Origin: Tamarix chinensis
Taxonomy: Eukaryota > Streptophyta > Magnoliopsida > Caryophyllales > Tamaricaceae
Assembly (NCBI GenBank): GCA_030549775.1
Contig: CM060172.1
Span: 125,725,122 to 125,789,121, forward strand
Length of the DNA: 64,000 nucleotides
Direction of reading: 5' to 3'
The number at the start of each line of letters is the position of its first letter. The stretch's first letter is position 1. Below, one piece after another: positions 1-11,946 of this stretch. The position numbers were made by a program, and so were the translations under genes. Under the pieces are notes generated by a model. It worked only from the letters and a program-made list of their open reading frames with translations, searched no databases and was not told where the DNA came from.

Positions 1-1810
1 CAATGACTTTCAGGTTCCTATGTTGGTTTTTTATACCGATATTATATTATTATTTCCAGTATGATAATGATTATATAAGTTTCATCAAACTTAATAATAT
101 TTTCAATGATTTTATTAATACTTTTATTCCAATATTTGAGCTTGTATTGAATCTTTTTGAATTATAAAATGTGGACTTATCGATAAAGGAGTCATGGAAA
201 CGCATGGGCGGTGTATTTCATGATTTAGACGAGGTATGTTGACCAAAATTTATCCTTATAAATAGTCGGTGTGCTTGAATGTTGTGTTTTGAAGTATATA
301 TTTAATTCTTCTCACCTAATTTGTAAATAAAAATATAACTATACCATCTTCAAGTATGTAAGCAAAAATAATCAACCATAGTGAGCTTCGACTATGATCA
401 AACAGAATATACACAATCTTGTATGTTGAATGCAAATAACTGTTTCTTCATTTTAAACGTGTAATTGTGTATTTTTTTTATAAAAAAAATACATTGATAA
501 TCTACTAATGAGATTTTGGACATAAAAGTGTATATAAAGATAAATGGCATCGATAATTATTTCTATATTTAAACTTTATGGGCTAGAGGATAATTATTTC
601 AATATGGTAAAAGATTGTATTCAATTTATGGGGACATATGATTTAACAAATTAAGTCCATCAATATATATGTATATAACGGGAGAGGTAATCAACAACCA
701 ATAGTTGAGATTTTATAAGAGAAATAGCCTCTTTAACGCCTTTTTTGCCTTCGGTATTTCTCCATTTATTTTATATTTAAACTAAATTTTGTTCTTTATA
801 AATAGAGAGTTATTATTTTATACATAAAAAACTAAATTATTATCAATGTAAATTAAAATATGTACATAACAATTATACATACTAAGAAAAAATTTACAAT
901 TGATGGGAATAATGAGGGTATTAAATCTAATACTTAACGCTCTATAATAATATGATACGAGCATTCGTCATATGTAAATAGGATACTTATAACGTTATCT
1001 CTTAAATGTACATATCCTATCATTCATAATGCTCTTCCTAAATATGCAACTTATTATATTATAATTTTTTTGTTCCATATGGATACATCTCATGGTATTT
1101 GAAGCACTCTTCATAGCTATAAAGTATATTTTACATTCAAATATTAGGATGAAGATGAATCATAAATAAATATATATATTCACATTTATAAAATAACACT
1201 TTGTTAAAAAATTTGCCACAAAAACTCATGGGACAAAACCATAACTAAGGATAACAATACAGTTGTCTCTTCTTCAACTTATCATATATTTTTCATGTAT
1301 AATATATTTTATGATTTTATTATATGTATAGATGCACTTCATTTGTTCTCTCGTTAAAAATTGTGTCACTCAAATCCCCATGGGGATAAAAAAACACTCT
1401 GGCTTTTGTACAAAGACCATTGTCACTAGATTGGCTTTTAATTAGACTATTTATTTACGAATAACTTCTTATATATAATTGGCTTAAAACATTCAAATGT
1501 CAAACTTGATGTCCAAATAAATCGTGATCAGTTGAGCGAATACATTCAATGTTTCTTCATATATTCCAACTCATCCAATCGTTTAAGTAAAAACATTCTA
1601 TGATAAATGGAGAACAATTATTACTTTTATACATTATCAATTGCAACTATTTAGGCAGACATATCACCGATGTTTACATCATATCATTTTACATTCGTGT
1701 AAGAATAATTTTTAGATATTTCATCTGTTAATAAAATCTCTTAGTATATTCCATCATCATAGACATGTCAACTCATTCAAAAACCATGTTTATCCTCTTT
1801 CGATAATTAT
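1..1810. other. AT-rich non-coding stretch, nothing recognised
   Basis: This is AT-rich sequence with stops in every frame. I see no protein motif, no tandem array and no clear transposon end. It is probably old intergenic repeat. It ends where the TGTAACACGCCC terminus of the next element starts. Confidence 0.5.
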
Positions 1811-2266
1811 TGTAACACGCCCAAATTTACTTTAAAATATTTCGTTTTAAGCAGAAGCGTATAATCAAATATTTAGGTGTTACCGCCGTAATTGACATAA
1901 GTCTAGCTTACCCCATAATCCTTACGTCAATCACAAGGCAAAACGATTAGAAAATTTAAAACATGATTAGAAAAAGACGAGACAACCCTTTTATATATCA
2001 AATAAGTGTCTGGAGATTAACTCCGATTACAATATCAAAATATAACAAAAAAGGATCCCATGTAACTAAGAGTCCAAAAATGTATCCGGGTAAAAACTAT
2101 CATCCGGATTGCATGACTCTATGTCTAACCCTAATATGAATAAATCATTCATCCACATATATCGCATCAAATGCTGCGAAATCATTGACTTGGTCCTCAT
2201 CGACCTACACATAAACATATAGGTCGTCTACTCGTTGGATTAAGCACCATCCATGAAACGAATGAT

Positions 2267-2283
2267 CAGTACGCTACATACTG
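2267..2283. other. Conserved LTR hairpin motif
   Basis: CAGTACG, a CTA loop, then CATACTG, followed by AGTAAGG. One mismatch interrupts the 7-bp stem. The same motif lies in the same relative place in the LTR at 7,540 (8,042-8,058), perfectly in the copy at 46,760 (49,305-49,321), and in decayed form at 15,927-15,943 and about 60,822-60,843. Its role is unknown. In the inferred sense orientation it lies far downstream of the TATA box, in the R/U5 part. Confidence 0.6.
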
Positions 2284-2443
2284 AGTAAGGTAATGGTACA
2301 GTCAAGCAGGATTACACATAATACAAGAATTCTCATAAGCAAATCATACTTGCACAAATAGAAGAAATCCAGATAAGTATCGATTCTAAGTCTTTCATTA
2401 AATATACCATATTTCAAATATTTATTTACGTTGAGTTCAGTGA

Positions 2444-2840
2444 CCCTACTATTGTTAAATTGGTGGAACAGTCTGAAACATCTCTCGGGGATAAGACACC
2501 CGAGTCACTATTATTATCCAATGGAACGGAGCCAACACCTCTCAGAATAAAAGTACTCCTGAGCCACTATTTATTAAGTTGGTGGAACGGTCTGAAGCAC
2601 CTCTCGGGGATAACACACTCGAGCCACTATTATTATCCGATGAAACAGACTCAACGCCTCGGTCCTGACTTACGTATTCTTTCACTTTAAATGATCATTA
2701 ACTTCCCATTTATACTTTAACTCTTAATTGTATTTTCATTCACATTGAGTATGGGGCCCCACTATTCTTAATCCGATGGAACGAATTGGAGCACCTCTTA
2801 GGGACATGACACCCGAACCACTATTATTATCCGGTGGAAC
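2444..2840. repeat. Array of about 60-bp units carrying a CCAC...GTGG palindrome
   Basis: About six degenerate units, each built around CCACTATTATTATCCGGTGG followed by AACGG and then CACCTCTCGGGG. They start near 2,444, 2,506, 2,562, 2,622, 2,756 and 2,815. CCAC can pair with GTGG across an AT-rich loop. Related units recur at 8,300-8,440, 11,550-11,700 and 48,800-49,140 (reversed), 61,000-61,400 and 63,250-63,400, always inside the long LTR group. Confidence 0.75.
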
Positions 2841-3689
2841 GGAAGCATATAAACACCTCAGTTCGACTCAAGAACATACTGAACTCAAGACATACAATTA
2901 AACACATAAGTATGACCACATATTTCTTCTCAAATGATCATAATACCCTCAGGGTAATCAAGACAATCGTATTCTCCCAAGGCTTTATAAAACCCAAAGC
3001 ATATACATTTCCACTTATTATCCGAAGTACATATCTTCAATTTCCCATTGATATTTTGTGACCAATATTATACCCAAAACATGTCCTTACATAATTTTAT
3101 TACTCCCAAGAGCATCATCTTATAGCATTTCCATAATTAAATTATTCAATACCACATATTCAAGTATATATCAATAATACAAGGAAATTACACGGAGTAC
3201 ATTAAACCCTAGCTATGACATGTATCCTTACTTTCCCTATAGGTATCTCGTATCCAATTTTATACCCAAACATGAACTTACATAATTTCATTTATCTCAA
3301 GAATATCATTTCATAGCATTTCCATAAATAAATTATTCCATACAACATACTCAATACATTCATATATAAAGGAAATACGCGAGCACATAAAACCCTAGTC
3401 CCTAGATATGACATGTATCCTTATGGATAAGGACACTGGGCTCTATGCACGTAAATCTTATACCTCCTCCGAGATCATCGGAAAAATTACCTATGAAATA
3501 AGATAAAATATGATTAGGATCGGAGGTTAAAAATCAAGAGGGAGATTATGGTAAAGAAGGGTGAAAATGGAATTTACCGAAGTCGAATGGAAACTTGGAT
3601 TGTATGGAAGTGTAGAAATATGTGTGATGGATCTATGGTTAAATTTTGGTGGTGTCTATGGAAGATTTGGGGTGAAAATAAGGTTACAC

Positions 3690-3985
3690 GGCCAATAAAG
3701 AAGTTGCAATGTCAAACAGTGCAAAAGCTGCACGACACTGAGAATCAGAGTACAAGAGGTTGAGAGAAAATAAAACACATAGCTAGGCGGTGTAGAAGTT
3801 GCACGGCCGTGAAATAATAGTGCATAATAGTTTGAAGGAAGAAAAGATGCACGACCAAGCAGTGCAGAAGTTGCACGGCTGTGCAGAATCAAGCTGAGAG
3901 GAAAAATCTTGCATGGTCAGACGGTGCAAGGGTTGCACAACTAAGCAACAGGGGTATATGAGTGTTTGCACGACCGTGCACTCCA
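3690..3985. repeat. Diverged minisatellite rich in TGCACGGC / GCCGTGCA
   Basis: The stretch repeats short near-palindromic words such as TTGCACGGCCGTG, GCACGACC and GTGCAGAAGTTGCACGG at irregular 30-60 bp spacing. The matching region in reverse is 47,790-48,110, and a weaker one is 62,340-62,560. It is part of the family A LTR, in the inferred transcribed region. Confidence 0.6.
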
Positions 3986-4318
3986 AAACTCTACAACAAT
4001 CAAGGAGAAAGAGAAGGAAAAAGAGGCGGCGGTCAGTGGCGATGGCCAGTGACTGCGAGAGGGAAGGTTAGGGTGACCTTGGTGGTTGGTCCATTGTCAA
4101 AGGGCAGCTAATGGTGGCTTGGGTGGTGCGAAAGCTAAAAACGAGGAAAATGGAGGAAGAAGAAGGAGAAAGGAGAAGGAAGAAGAGGAGAAGGTCGGGG
4201 AGCTAATGGGTGGAAATAATATGGAGAGTTGGGGGTTATTTATACTTGTAGATATCGTGCTAAGGAGGAGAAAAAATGTAGAGAAGTGACGACGCTGATG
4301 ATGATGAATTTCTACCGG

Positions 4319-4357
4319 GAAGAAGAAGAAGAAGAAGAAGAAGAAGAAGAAGAAGAA
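4319..4357 (+). repeat. (GAA)n microsatellite
   Basis: About 13 uninterrupted GAA units within the purine-rich part of the family A LTR. The opposite strand is (TTC)n and makes spurious serine- and leucine-rich open frames. Confidence 0.95.
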
Positions 4358-4977
4358 AGAAAAAGGCAGGGAGACGGTGATGGTTGAGATGGAGGGGAGT
4401 CAGGTAGAGGCTCGAGGGGGTGATGATGGAGAAGGAGTCATGCAAGGGAGGATAAGGAAGGGAGAAGAAGAAAGAAGAAGGAAGAAGAAAGGTGATAGGC
4501 TGGCAGGGCTGCAAGATAGAGCAGCGGTAGGGAGAGGGGAAGAAGAATAAGGGGATGGCAAGGCTGGCAGGTGATGGTGATGAGCACGAGGGAGGCAAGT
4601 GGATGGTGGTGCATGTGTAGGAGAAGCAAAGCTTCTCATTCCACAAGGAAAGTGGCGCAAGAGAAGAAGAGAAAAAGAAAAGAAAAGAAAAAGGAATAAA
4701 AGAAAAGGAGAAAGAAAAGGAAAAAGAGGGAAGGTTAGGGAAATAGGATTAGATTAGAAATTTTGGAATTAACCAAATAATTTAGATTGGGGAAAATTTT
4801 AGCAGTTTCGGTTTTTGGTTTACGAATTTCGGTTTATCCTAATCAAGGTTTTGGTTTTCGGTTAAAGTTTCGGGATTAAGAAATTTGGTTAAGGCTGATA
4901 ATAATATTTCTTGAGATTATAATCAAATTAGGGCTAATGATGCGGGATTAGGTTAGGCAAATTTTTTGGGTATTGCA

Positions 4978-7534
4978 TATAATTAATCAAATTAATATCT
5001 GAACATTCTTCAAGCACAAGCGATTCAAGAAGCTACAAGCGTTTTGCATTTTGAACTTAGCGAAATGCTTGTATCATTCTCAGCTACTAATTTAGAACTC
5101 ATTAATATATATGACCTATTATTTAATTTAATCTAGACTTAGTTCGGGGGTGTCGATATATGAAAGGAATTAAAGCTACTTCTAATTATACTAATACAAC
5201 TTAAAATAATCTAACTAAATATGTACAATTGATAAAGCCCTAAAATTAAGCTCATGATACCAACTATCAATTTAGCATTTTTTTTTGCCAAAGTTAATTT
5301 AGTAGGTTAAATATAAAGAACCTATCAACAAACTTCTTCCTATCCACTTTGACTTGATAGAACCAAACTTACTGGATTATAACTCATTAACATATAAATC
5401 ACCAAGAGGACGCCATTAATCTTGAGAAAATTCATCCATAATAGCAATAATGAAATCTTCCGAGATTATGCATGACTCTAATTAAGAGTCAGTCGTATGA
5501 CCAACTAAACCTTAATTCGTTGCTACCATAATAGCCAAATCAATAGCAATTAGGGATTGTTGGTTTAATGACAATAATAGATTCACTACTAATATAGGAG
5601 GATGTCTCCAACTACATACACGACATGAATCATATATCATTAAACTCAAACAAGGCATAAATACTAAAATTAACATGTGGATTAGATATATAATTTGAAT
5701 TTTGTATTTATCTTAAATCATCAAAATCATAATTATTAAACTAAAGTTGCATAATAGAAATAATACTAAACTAGGGAACAAGATACAAAAAGGGATAATA
5801 TTAAGAGATACTCATTCAATTTCCATCCAGATTTATGAACTCGAACACCTTTGACTCGATGTATCAAGCTTCAAAATCCTTTTCCACTTGGTCATGACCC
5901 AACTTGATTCCAGTGTCTTATATCCCTCTTCGAACATGCACATCTCCTTGCACCAGCCTTTTGTTCAATTACTCCTAATTTTTGGACAAAAGTGGATTCT
6001 TTAGTTACTTGCTTCCTACTCTTGTGTTGTGTTGTGTGCTGCTTACTTTTGTAGCTAACCAATAGATCTTGCTTGGCATGATTGTTTTGATATTCACATA
6101 AGTGGTCTAATCAATGCGTTTTCTTATGGGTCAGGAATGTTGGTTATCAATCTTCTAGCCTAAAGTGATAGTTGAATAGAGAGCTGGAACCTTGAATTCC
6201 TACAGAAGAACGGTACTATCTGCTTGGTTTGTTGAGATGTTGTGCCGTAAATTTTTTTATCTGTGATGCGTAGACTGTGTTGGAGGAGCTTAGAACACTA
6301 AGATGTGCTTCTTTCTCTTTCCATCACATAAACAACAACTACTCTTCATTTGTTAGAGATTGTTGACTTACATGTTTTCCCTCTCTGTTGCGTGTAGTAT
6401 TCATACATGTATAGTGGGCTAACCTTATTCCCTTTCTTATTATTTGCAAGCCCATGAACCTACACAAGAATAATAAATGTAAATTAGGTTCTTATAATAA
6501 TAAAATTTTAGATTGATAAATTTAGTCATAAAATAATAAAGCGTTGCCAAGTAGCCAATAATTACCAAAAAAAATAGCAAAGAAAAAAACTAATTTAGGG
6601 AACTAAAATATGACATATTATGCACTTATTACTTCCCTCACAACTCCACCATACCAGCATTAAAAACCCACACAATAAACCTTAGTTGCTGTAAATTCTC
6701 ACACAATACCACCCTCATCTACATCATTACATCATGTTACTCAAGCTTCCTTACATGACATCCTCATGCAACAACCACCATTTTTGCATCTCAACATCAC
6801 ACAAGTTACCCTATATATACAATACCAACTCATGAAACCCAACACCATTTGTATCACCACTTCACGTAGTAACCCTCCAAGTTGTGTCCAACACCCACGT
6901 AACCACCTCCATAGCTGTGCCACACACCCAAAAAAAAACCCTTTTGGTTGTGCCACATTCCCACTCGACTTGCTCCATTGGTTCTAGGCTCCATTTACTT
7001 CAACTTTGATCCCTTTTTCATCCTAATTTGCCTTATCTATTCGTGTATGTTTTTCCTAATTTATAATCACGTATCATTATTGATTTTTATGTGATTTTTT
7101 TTGTGGTATTAGAGGAGAAGTCTTAGAATTTTTACGTGCTTATAGACCAGTGACATTTTAGATAAGGATGAATGTCATAACTAAGTTTTTGTATAAAATG
7201 TGTAAATATGTATGAGATCTCATGTTTTGTATTATTATATGGATAATTTCATGGAGTTGGTGTTTTTGTATGACAAGTTTTGTTGTATGGCGGAAAAAGT
7301 AAGAAAAATATAAAAGCATGTGATTATTTATATTGTTGGTTAAGTTGGTTTTTTAAGTCGAGCCATCAACGTGGACCACTGTCTAAATTATTTTACAATG
7401 AATGACTCGTATATATATGAATTATTTTCATTGTTTTATAATTTGGAGGTTTCAAATAAATCATGTTAGGATTCGTAATATTTTTTGCAAAAATATGGGC
7501 ACTTTGTCTATCTTAAGGGTTATTTGGTCAATGT
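4978..7534. other. Intergenic sequence, probably old repeats
   Basis: No coding sequence is convincing. On the minus strand at 5,250-5,263 there is TTGGTATCATGAGC, which resembles a copia primer-binding site for initiator tRNA-Met. No LTR end ending in CA sits directly next to it and no gag follows, so I do not call an element. Two overlapping open frames near 6,741-6,987 lack any recognisable motif. Confidence 0.35.
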
Positions 7535-7539
7535 GGGTT

Positions 7540-10500
7540 TGTAACACCCCCAAAAAAAAAATATATATATATATATTAAAACCTTTAAATTTAAAACCCA
7601 TAAATTTTGGAGATGCTACCGCCACACTTAGTACCAGACCGGTTCACTCCTACCGTTTCAGTACCAAGTGCTAAGTCTAAGAAAAAACATTGCCATCATT
7701 ACACATTAATACATAAATTAAAGTTCACAAATCAATAATTAGAGTGCGCATGATTTTTACATAATCCGAAATACGAGAGATAGTTTTTCAGAGAATAAAA
7801 ATAGCTACAATAATAAAATTATTTTCGGAGTTTCAAGCATAGTTAAAAGAGAAAAAGAATAATAATCTCGTAATGGAAAAACGATCACACCACTCCAGGA
7901 CCCGATCCAGCCCAAATCATCACTTGGCCCCACCTGATGTCCCATAGACATCAATGGCATCAAAGAAGGCATCACCTACCTACAACACGTCAAACGGGCC
8001 TTCTACTCGTGGGAATGAGAAACACCCATAAAAAGGGTGATCAGTACGCTACGTACCGAGTAAGGTAACCGAGCACTAAGGCCAACACACAAGCTCATAA
8101 AATCATGTAGGATAATATTCAACTTACGCACAACCAAACCCACACGTATAATATAAAAAGTCATGCAGAATATTATACAGGTTACAAATGATCAAGCCCA
8201 CACATAACGACCCAAATAGTCTAGATTAATTATTTAATTAATCTCTTATCAGAAGTCGATTCACACCGTGTTCTTAATCCAGTCCATGCGAGTACGGAAG
8301 CCCCCACTATTATAGCCGGTGAATAAGAGAAAAGCAAGGCACAATGCTCCTGTCCACTATTATTAGCCGGTGGATTGGTCACACAAAGGGTATCATACCC
8401 TAACCACTATTTCTTACTGGTGAATCGGTTGGCCCCGGCTCACATGGTGTTCTACTGTAAGTACATGATTAATATTTTAAGTATCTTATTCAAAAGCTTT
8501 CACCTATACATGCATGATTGACTTCTACCATTCTCATCCTCCAACCCTAGGTAACCACACCAACCATGGTGATCATAACAAACCCTAACTCAACCTCCTC
8601 CATACCCTTATAATATCCTATGTACTATTTTCCACCCAATGTTTTCAAAACCCCATACGACTCTTCTAATATCTCCCTTACACCCCATATCAACTTTCTA
8701 TACATAAATTTTTCTTTCATGCACACTTTACGTCCCCCATGCAAACCCTAACTCCATGCATGGTCATATAACACACAACCTGTCCCCACATTAGTACACT
8801 CTCTGTCATCATATTACAACACCTATCATGCATGTCTTATGGGCCACACCACACCACAATAACAACACAACCCATACACATAATATACATGCCATAATTT
8901 ATTGCATGAACTTACCTTAATTCCATATCATGCTACATAAATGACAGTTATACAAATACACACAAAACACATTATAGTTCATATCACATGGCATGCATGG
9001 CATAGAAAACACATAATATACAAATGACCTTAGTACTCCCTTACCTAAAACGTCACCGGTCTTGGAGCACGCTCCTACGCCTCTTGAGGGTTTCAACCAG
9101 TCTCACCTTTATGAGGGAAAATCTAGAATTAGGCTCCCTCCTACTAAAAATTATTGTTATTTACTAACTTATTCTAATACTAGATTTTCAAATAAAATAA
9201 TACTATACTAATAACAACTATGCAAATTACTATTAAAAATACTAATAATATTTAATATTAAACCTAATAAAAAAATAATGATAATAATAATTGAATAAAT
9301 GTTAAAAATTGAAATAAAATAGAATAAACTTAAATAAATAGGGGAGAAGGGCTGAGAGGGTCTAGGGCGTCACCTTGAGTCGGCGGAGATAGGTAGAACC
9401 GGCAGCGGTGCACGGCGGCGGCGGCGGTAGCTGGAAAAGAAGTTAGAAAAGGAAAATTTTGAGGTTTGGGAAGAAGAGGTGGAGGTTGAGGTGTTGATGA
9501 TAGCCTAGGCTGAGAAGAGTAAAGTGAGGGTGGTGGCGCAGCAAGTGGCGGCCGAAATGAAGATAAAGAGAAAAAGAGAGGAGGAGGAGGAGAAAGAAGA
9601 AAAGAAGGGTATGGCTAGGTGGAGGAAAAGTAGTAGCAGCTTTTGGATGGTGTAGGAGGCAGTGATAGCGGCGGATGTGGGGGTGGACGGTGGCGCAAGG
9701 GCTTGTAGGTGTAAAAATTTGGCTTGATGGACAGGGAACTTTGCACGGCTGTGGTGGCTCGTGTAAGAAGAATCGAGGGAGATGAGTGGTTGAGTTAGTT
9801 AGAACTGATGCAGGGAAGACTTAGGTAAGTTGAGATGGCGGTGTAGTTGGCTGACGACGGAGGAAAGGTCGTCTGAAGTCACGGTGGTGCACACGGTAGG
9901 TTTCTTAAGGTTTCGGGGAAAAAGTTTCAAAATCAACCAAACAATGGGTATTTATAGAGTTTAGAAGGGAAAATAGGGTTCTGAAGGTCGGCAAGAAGAT
10001 AATGCAGGTAGGGTTTGGAGTAGCCGACGACGTCAATCGGCCAACACAAATTTAGGTCGGGGTCAAATTTTTGTGCAGGAAAAGGAGGATTTTGTGTGAA
10101 GAAAAAGGAAAGTGGGTTAGGTTAGGCTGATATGCGATTCAAGGGGAAGAGAAAGAAAGGAAAAATGGCTGGTCAAGTCAAGCATGGCTGGCAACGCCAT
10201 TTTCGGAGTCGACAGAGCTGTAGGTCAACGGTGGAGGAGGAAGGAGGAAGAAGAAGGTCAACCGGGCGGCTGGGGGAAAAAGAAAGAAAAGAAAAAGAGG
10301 GGAGAACCGGGTCGGTCGGCACCCGTTATAAAGATTTAAATGGAACGCGATGTTCCAGGAGGAAAAGAAGCGACACGCAGCGTTCTGGTTGCCGAAGGAA
10401 GAAAAGAAAATAGCGAGAGGTTGGGCCTTGGGAGAGAAAAAAAGAAAGGATAGATTGGGCCGCGATAGGCCCAATCGAAAGGAAGAAGAAAAAGGAAAGA

Positions 10501-10862
10501 AAAGAAAAGAAAAAGAAAAGAAAAGAAAGGAAAAAAGAAAAAAGGGAAAAGAAAATTTTAAGTAGGTTGGGGTCAATTAAATTAATTAGAATATTTTTGG
10601 TATTTAAAATATAAATATTTAAATAAAATAATATTAAATTTCCTTTTTAGGCTAATTTAAGATTTTTAAAAGATTTTTCCTAAATCCCTTTTTAATTAGC
10701 AAAAAGCCCAAATTTTTTCTTACCAAAATATTTGTAAATTTCCTTATTAATTTGCCCTAAATAAATTCTTCACATTCCAATAAAAATAATTAATTAAATT
10801 AATTTCCTAATAAATCCTTATTTAAATACATTTGTTAACATAAATATTTTTGGGGCATTTCA
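7540..10862 (-). mobile_element. Solo long LTR, family C, with 5-bp target duplication
   Basis: A 3,323-bp element running from TGTAACACCCCC to GGGGCATTTCA. It is bounded by a perfect 5-bp direct repeat GGGTT (7,535-7,539 and 10,863-10,867). TG...CA ends plus a 5-bp duplication and no internal coding region define a solo LTR, left by recombination between the two LTRs of a full element. The minus strand has TATAAATA (9,949-9,956), giving the inferred sense strand. It shares the CAGTACG hairpin and the CCACTATTATT...GGTGG units with family A, but differs elsewhere. It ends with a purine tract at 10,480-10,555. Multi-kb LTRs are known in the del/Tekay chromoviruses, but the lineage cannot be fixed without pol. 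Confidence 0.9.
8042..8058. other. Conserved LTR hairpin motif (second copy)
   Basis: CAGTACG-CTA-CGTACCG followed by AGTAAGG, one base from a perfect 7-bp inverted repeat. It lies about 500 bp inside the TGTAACACC end, the same place as in the other long LTRs. Confidence 0.65.
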
Positions 10863-10867
10863 GGGTT

Positions 10868-11946
10868 GAATATGGAATATTTGATATTTTAATGTGTTAA
10901 TTGGTTCAAAATATATTAAATATATTATGTGAAGTATTTAGAGTAATTATATATTACCTAAGCTCAATAAAATGATAAATTGACTTGAATTGGGAACAAT
11001 AATCCTTCAGGTATGGTCATTATTGTGTGTGTAAAATATTAGTTTTAGACCTTGGTTTTTGGATATACTATTAATAATAATATTTTATGAATGCAAACTA
11101 AATTTTATAGTTATATGAGTCTTATAAAAAAAGTTATGTCTATCTTGAAAAATCAATATTTTATACGGGATTGGGAATAGAAACCCTAGAGGTAGGGTCA
11201 TTGTGGCATGTGTAAAACTTTAGATTTAGGCCTTAATTTTTGGATATATTGTCAGTGATAATATTTTAGGCATTCGTACTGAATTTAGTGGTTAGATGAG
11301 TATTATAGAATAAGTTGTGCCTACCTTATGACATTATGGTTTTTTAGGGGAAACATAGCATGTGTTCCTTGGGAGATGTCTCAATCTTCATATGGTTTTA
11401 TGTGTTTTGAATAATCATGTTAAGTTTGGGTTACGTGTATTGCACGTTTATATGTATGTCTGCATAATGATCTTATGATAAACAATGGTGCTTAAGATAT
11501 TAAACACTTAAAGTGAAAGATCATGTGAGTCAAAATTGAGGTGTTGTGTATGTTCTACCAAACAATAATAGTGGTCAGGAGCATGTTGACTAGGTAGATG
11601 TTGTGTACATTCCACTGGATAATAATCATGGCTCAAGAGCGTTTTGCCCTAAGAAGTGCTTTTGTCCATTCCACCAATCGACTCTTAGTTCCAATGGGAT
11701 CCATTTTTAGTTATATTTTATTTATGATGTACTCGAACTTAATCTCAAACTCTTATTTAAGTTAATGAAATTTTTATCATTTTATATTTATCATGTTTTT
11801 AGTTTTAATCAATTTTACCTTATATTCAATGTAAGGATAACATGATAAGTCATGATTGTGCTGAGTATGATGATAATACCTAGCTATGTTAAAATTATGC
11901 TTTCGTTAAAAATATTTTTTTTAGTAATAATTTTGGAGGTGTTACA
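10868..11946 (+). mobile_element. Decayed long-LTR fragment ending GGAGGTGTTACA
   Basis: The right part (about 11,500-11,946) resembles the 3' part of the plus-strand family A copy at 48,760-49,773. It has TTCCACTGGATAATAATCATGG-type units, a CTCTTAGTTCCAATGGGATCC block and a terminal GGTGTTACA. The next 5 bases are GTAAG, but I could not find a left end preceded by GTAAG. The left part may continue beyond the GGGTT-flanked LTR at 7,540-10,862, which would then be nested in it. Confidence 0.5.
10989..11335 (+). repeat. About 180-bp tandem duplication, diverged
   Basis: Two adjacent units start at 10,989 (TGGGAACAATAATCC) and 11,169 (TGGGAATAGAAACCC). They share, in order, GGTATGGTCATT, TTTTTGGATATA, ATAATATTTTA, TTAGATGAGT-like and GTCTATCTT-like blocks. 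They differ at roughly a quarter of positions, so the duplication is old. Confidence 0.65.

Larger units (their letters stand above)
1811..4977 (-). mobile_element. Solo long LTR, family A copy 1
   Basis: A 3.2-kb non-coding element. It begins TGTAACACGCCC at 1,811 and ends in ...GGGTATTGCA at about 4,977. Most of its length is the reverse complement of 46,760-49,773. Shared landmarks are the GTTACCGCCGTAATTGACATA block, the CCACTATTATT...GTGGAACGG units, the GGACACTGGGCTCTATGCAC block, the TGCACGGCCGTG-rich stretch and a final purine-rich tract. The minus strand carries TATAAATA at 4,237-4,244 followed by a pyrimidine-rich leader, so I infer the LTR sense strand is minus. The flanking 5-mers (ATTAT and TATAA) do not match, so no target duplication is visible and the right end may be worn or misplaced. 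There is no gag or pol, so it is a solo LTR or a fragment. Confidence 0.75.

Noticed and set aside
2444..2840. CRISPR-like regular repeats with palindromes
   Set aside because: This is plant DNA, the repeats are degenerate, spacers resemble each other, and the array is an internal part of a retroelement LTR.
4260..4660. Overlapping minus-strand frames of 63-128 codons
   Set aside because: They are products of the (GAA)n and purine-rich part of a family A LTR. Several frames are open at once, which is typical of low-complexity DNA.
5250..5263. Minus-strand TTGGTATCATGAGC as a copia primer-binding site
   Set aside because: No LTR ending in CA lies directly upstream and no gag frame follows, so it is not enough to call an element.
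10132..10576. Lys/Arg-rich plus-strand frames and Phe-rich minus-strand frame
   Set aside because: They come from a GAAAA-type purine tract near the end of the family C LTR.
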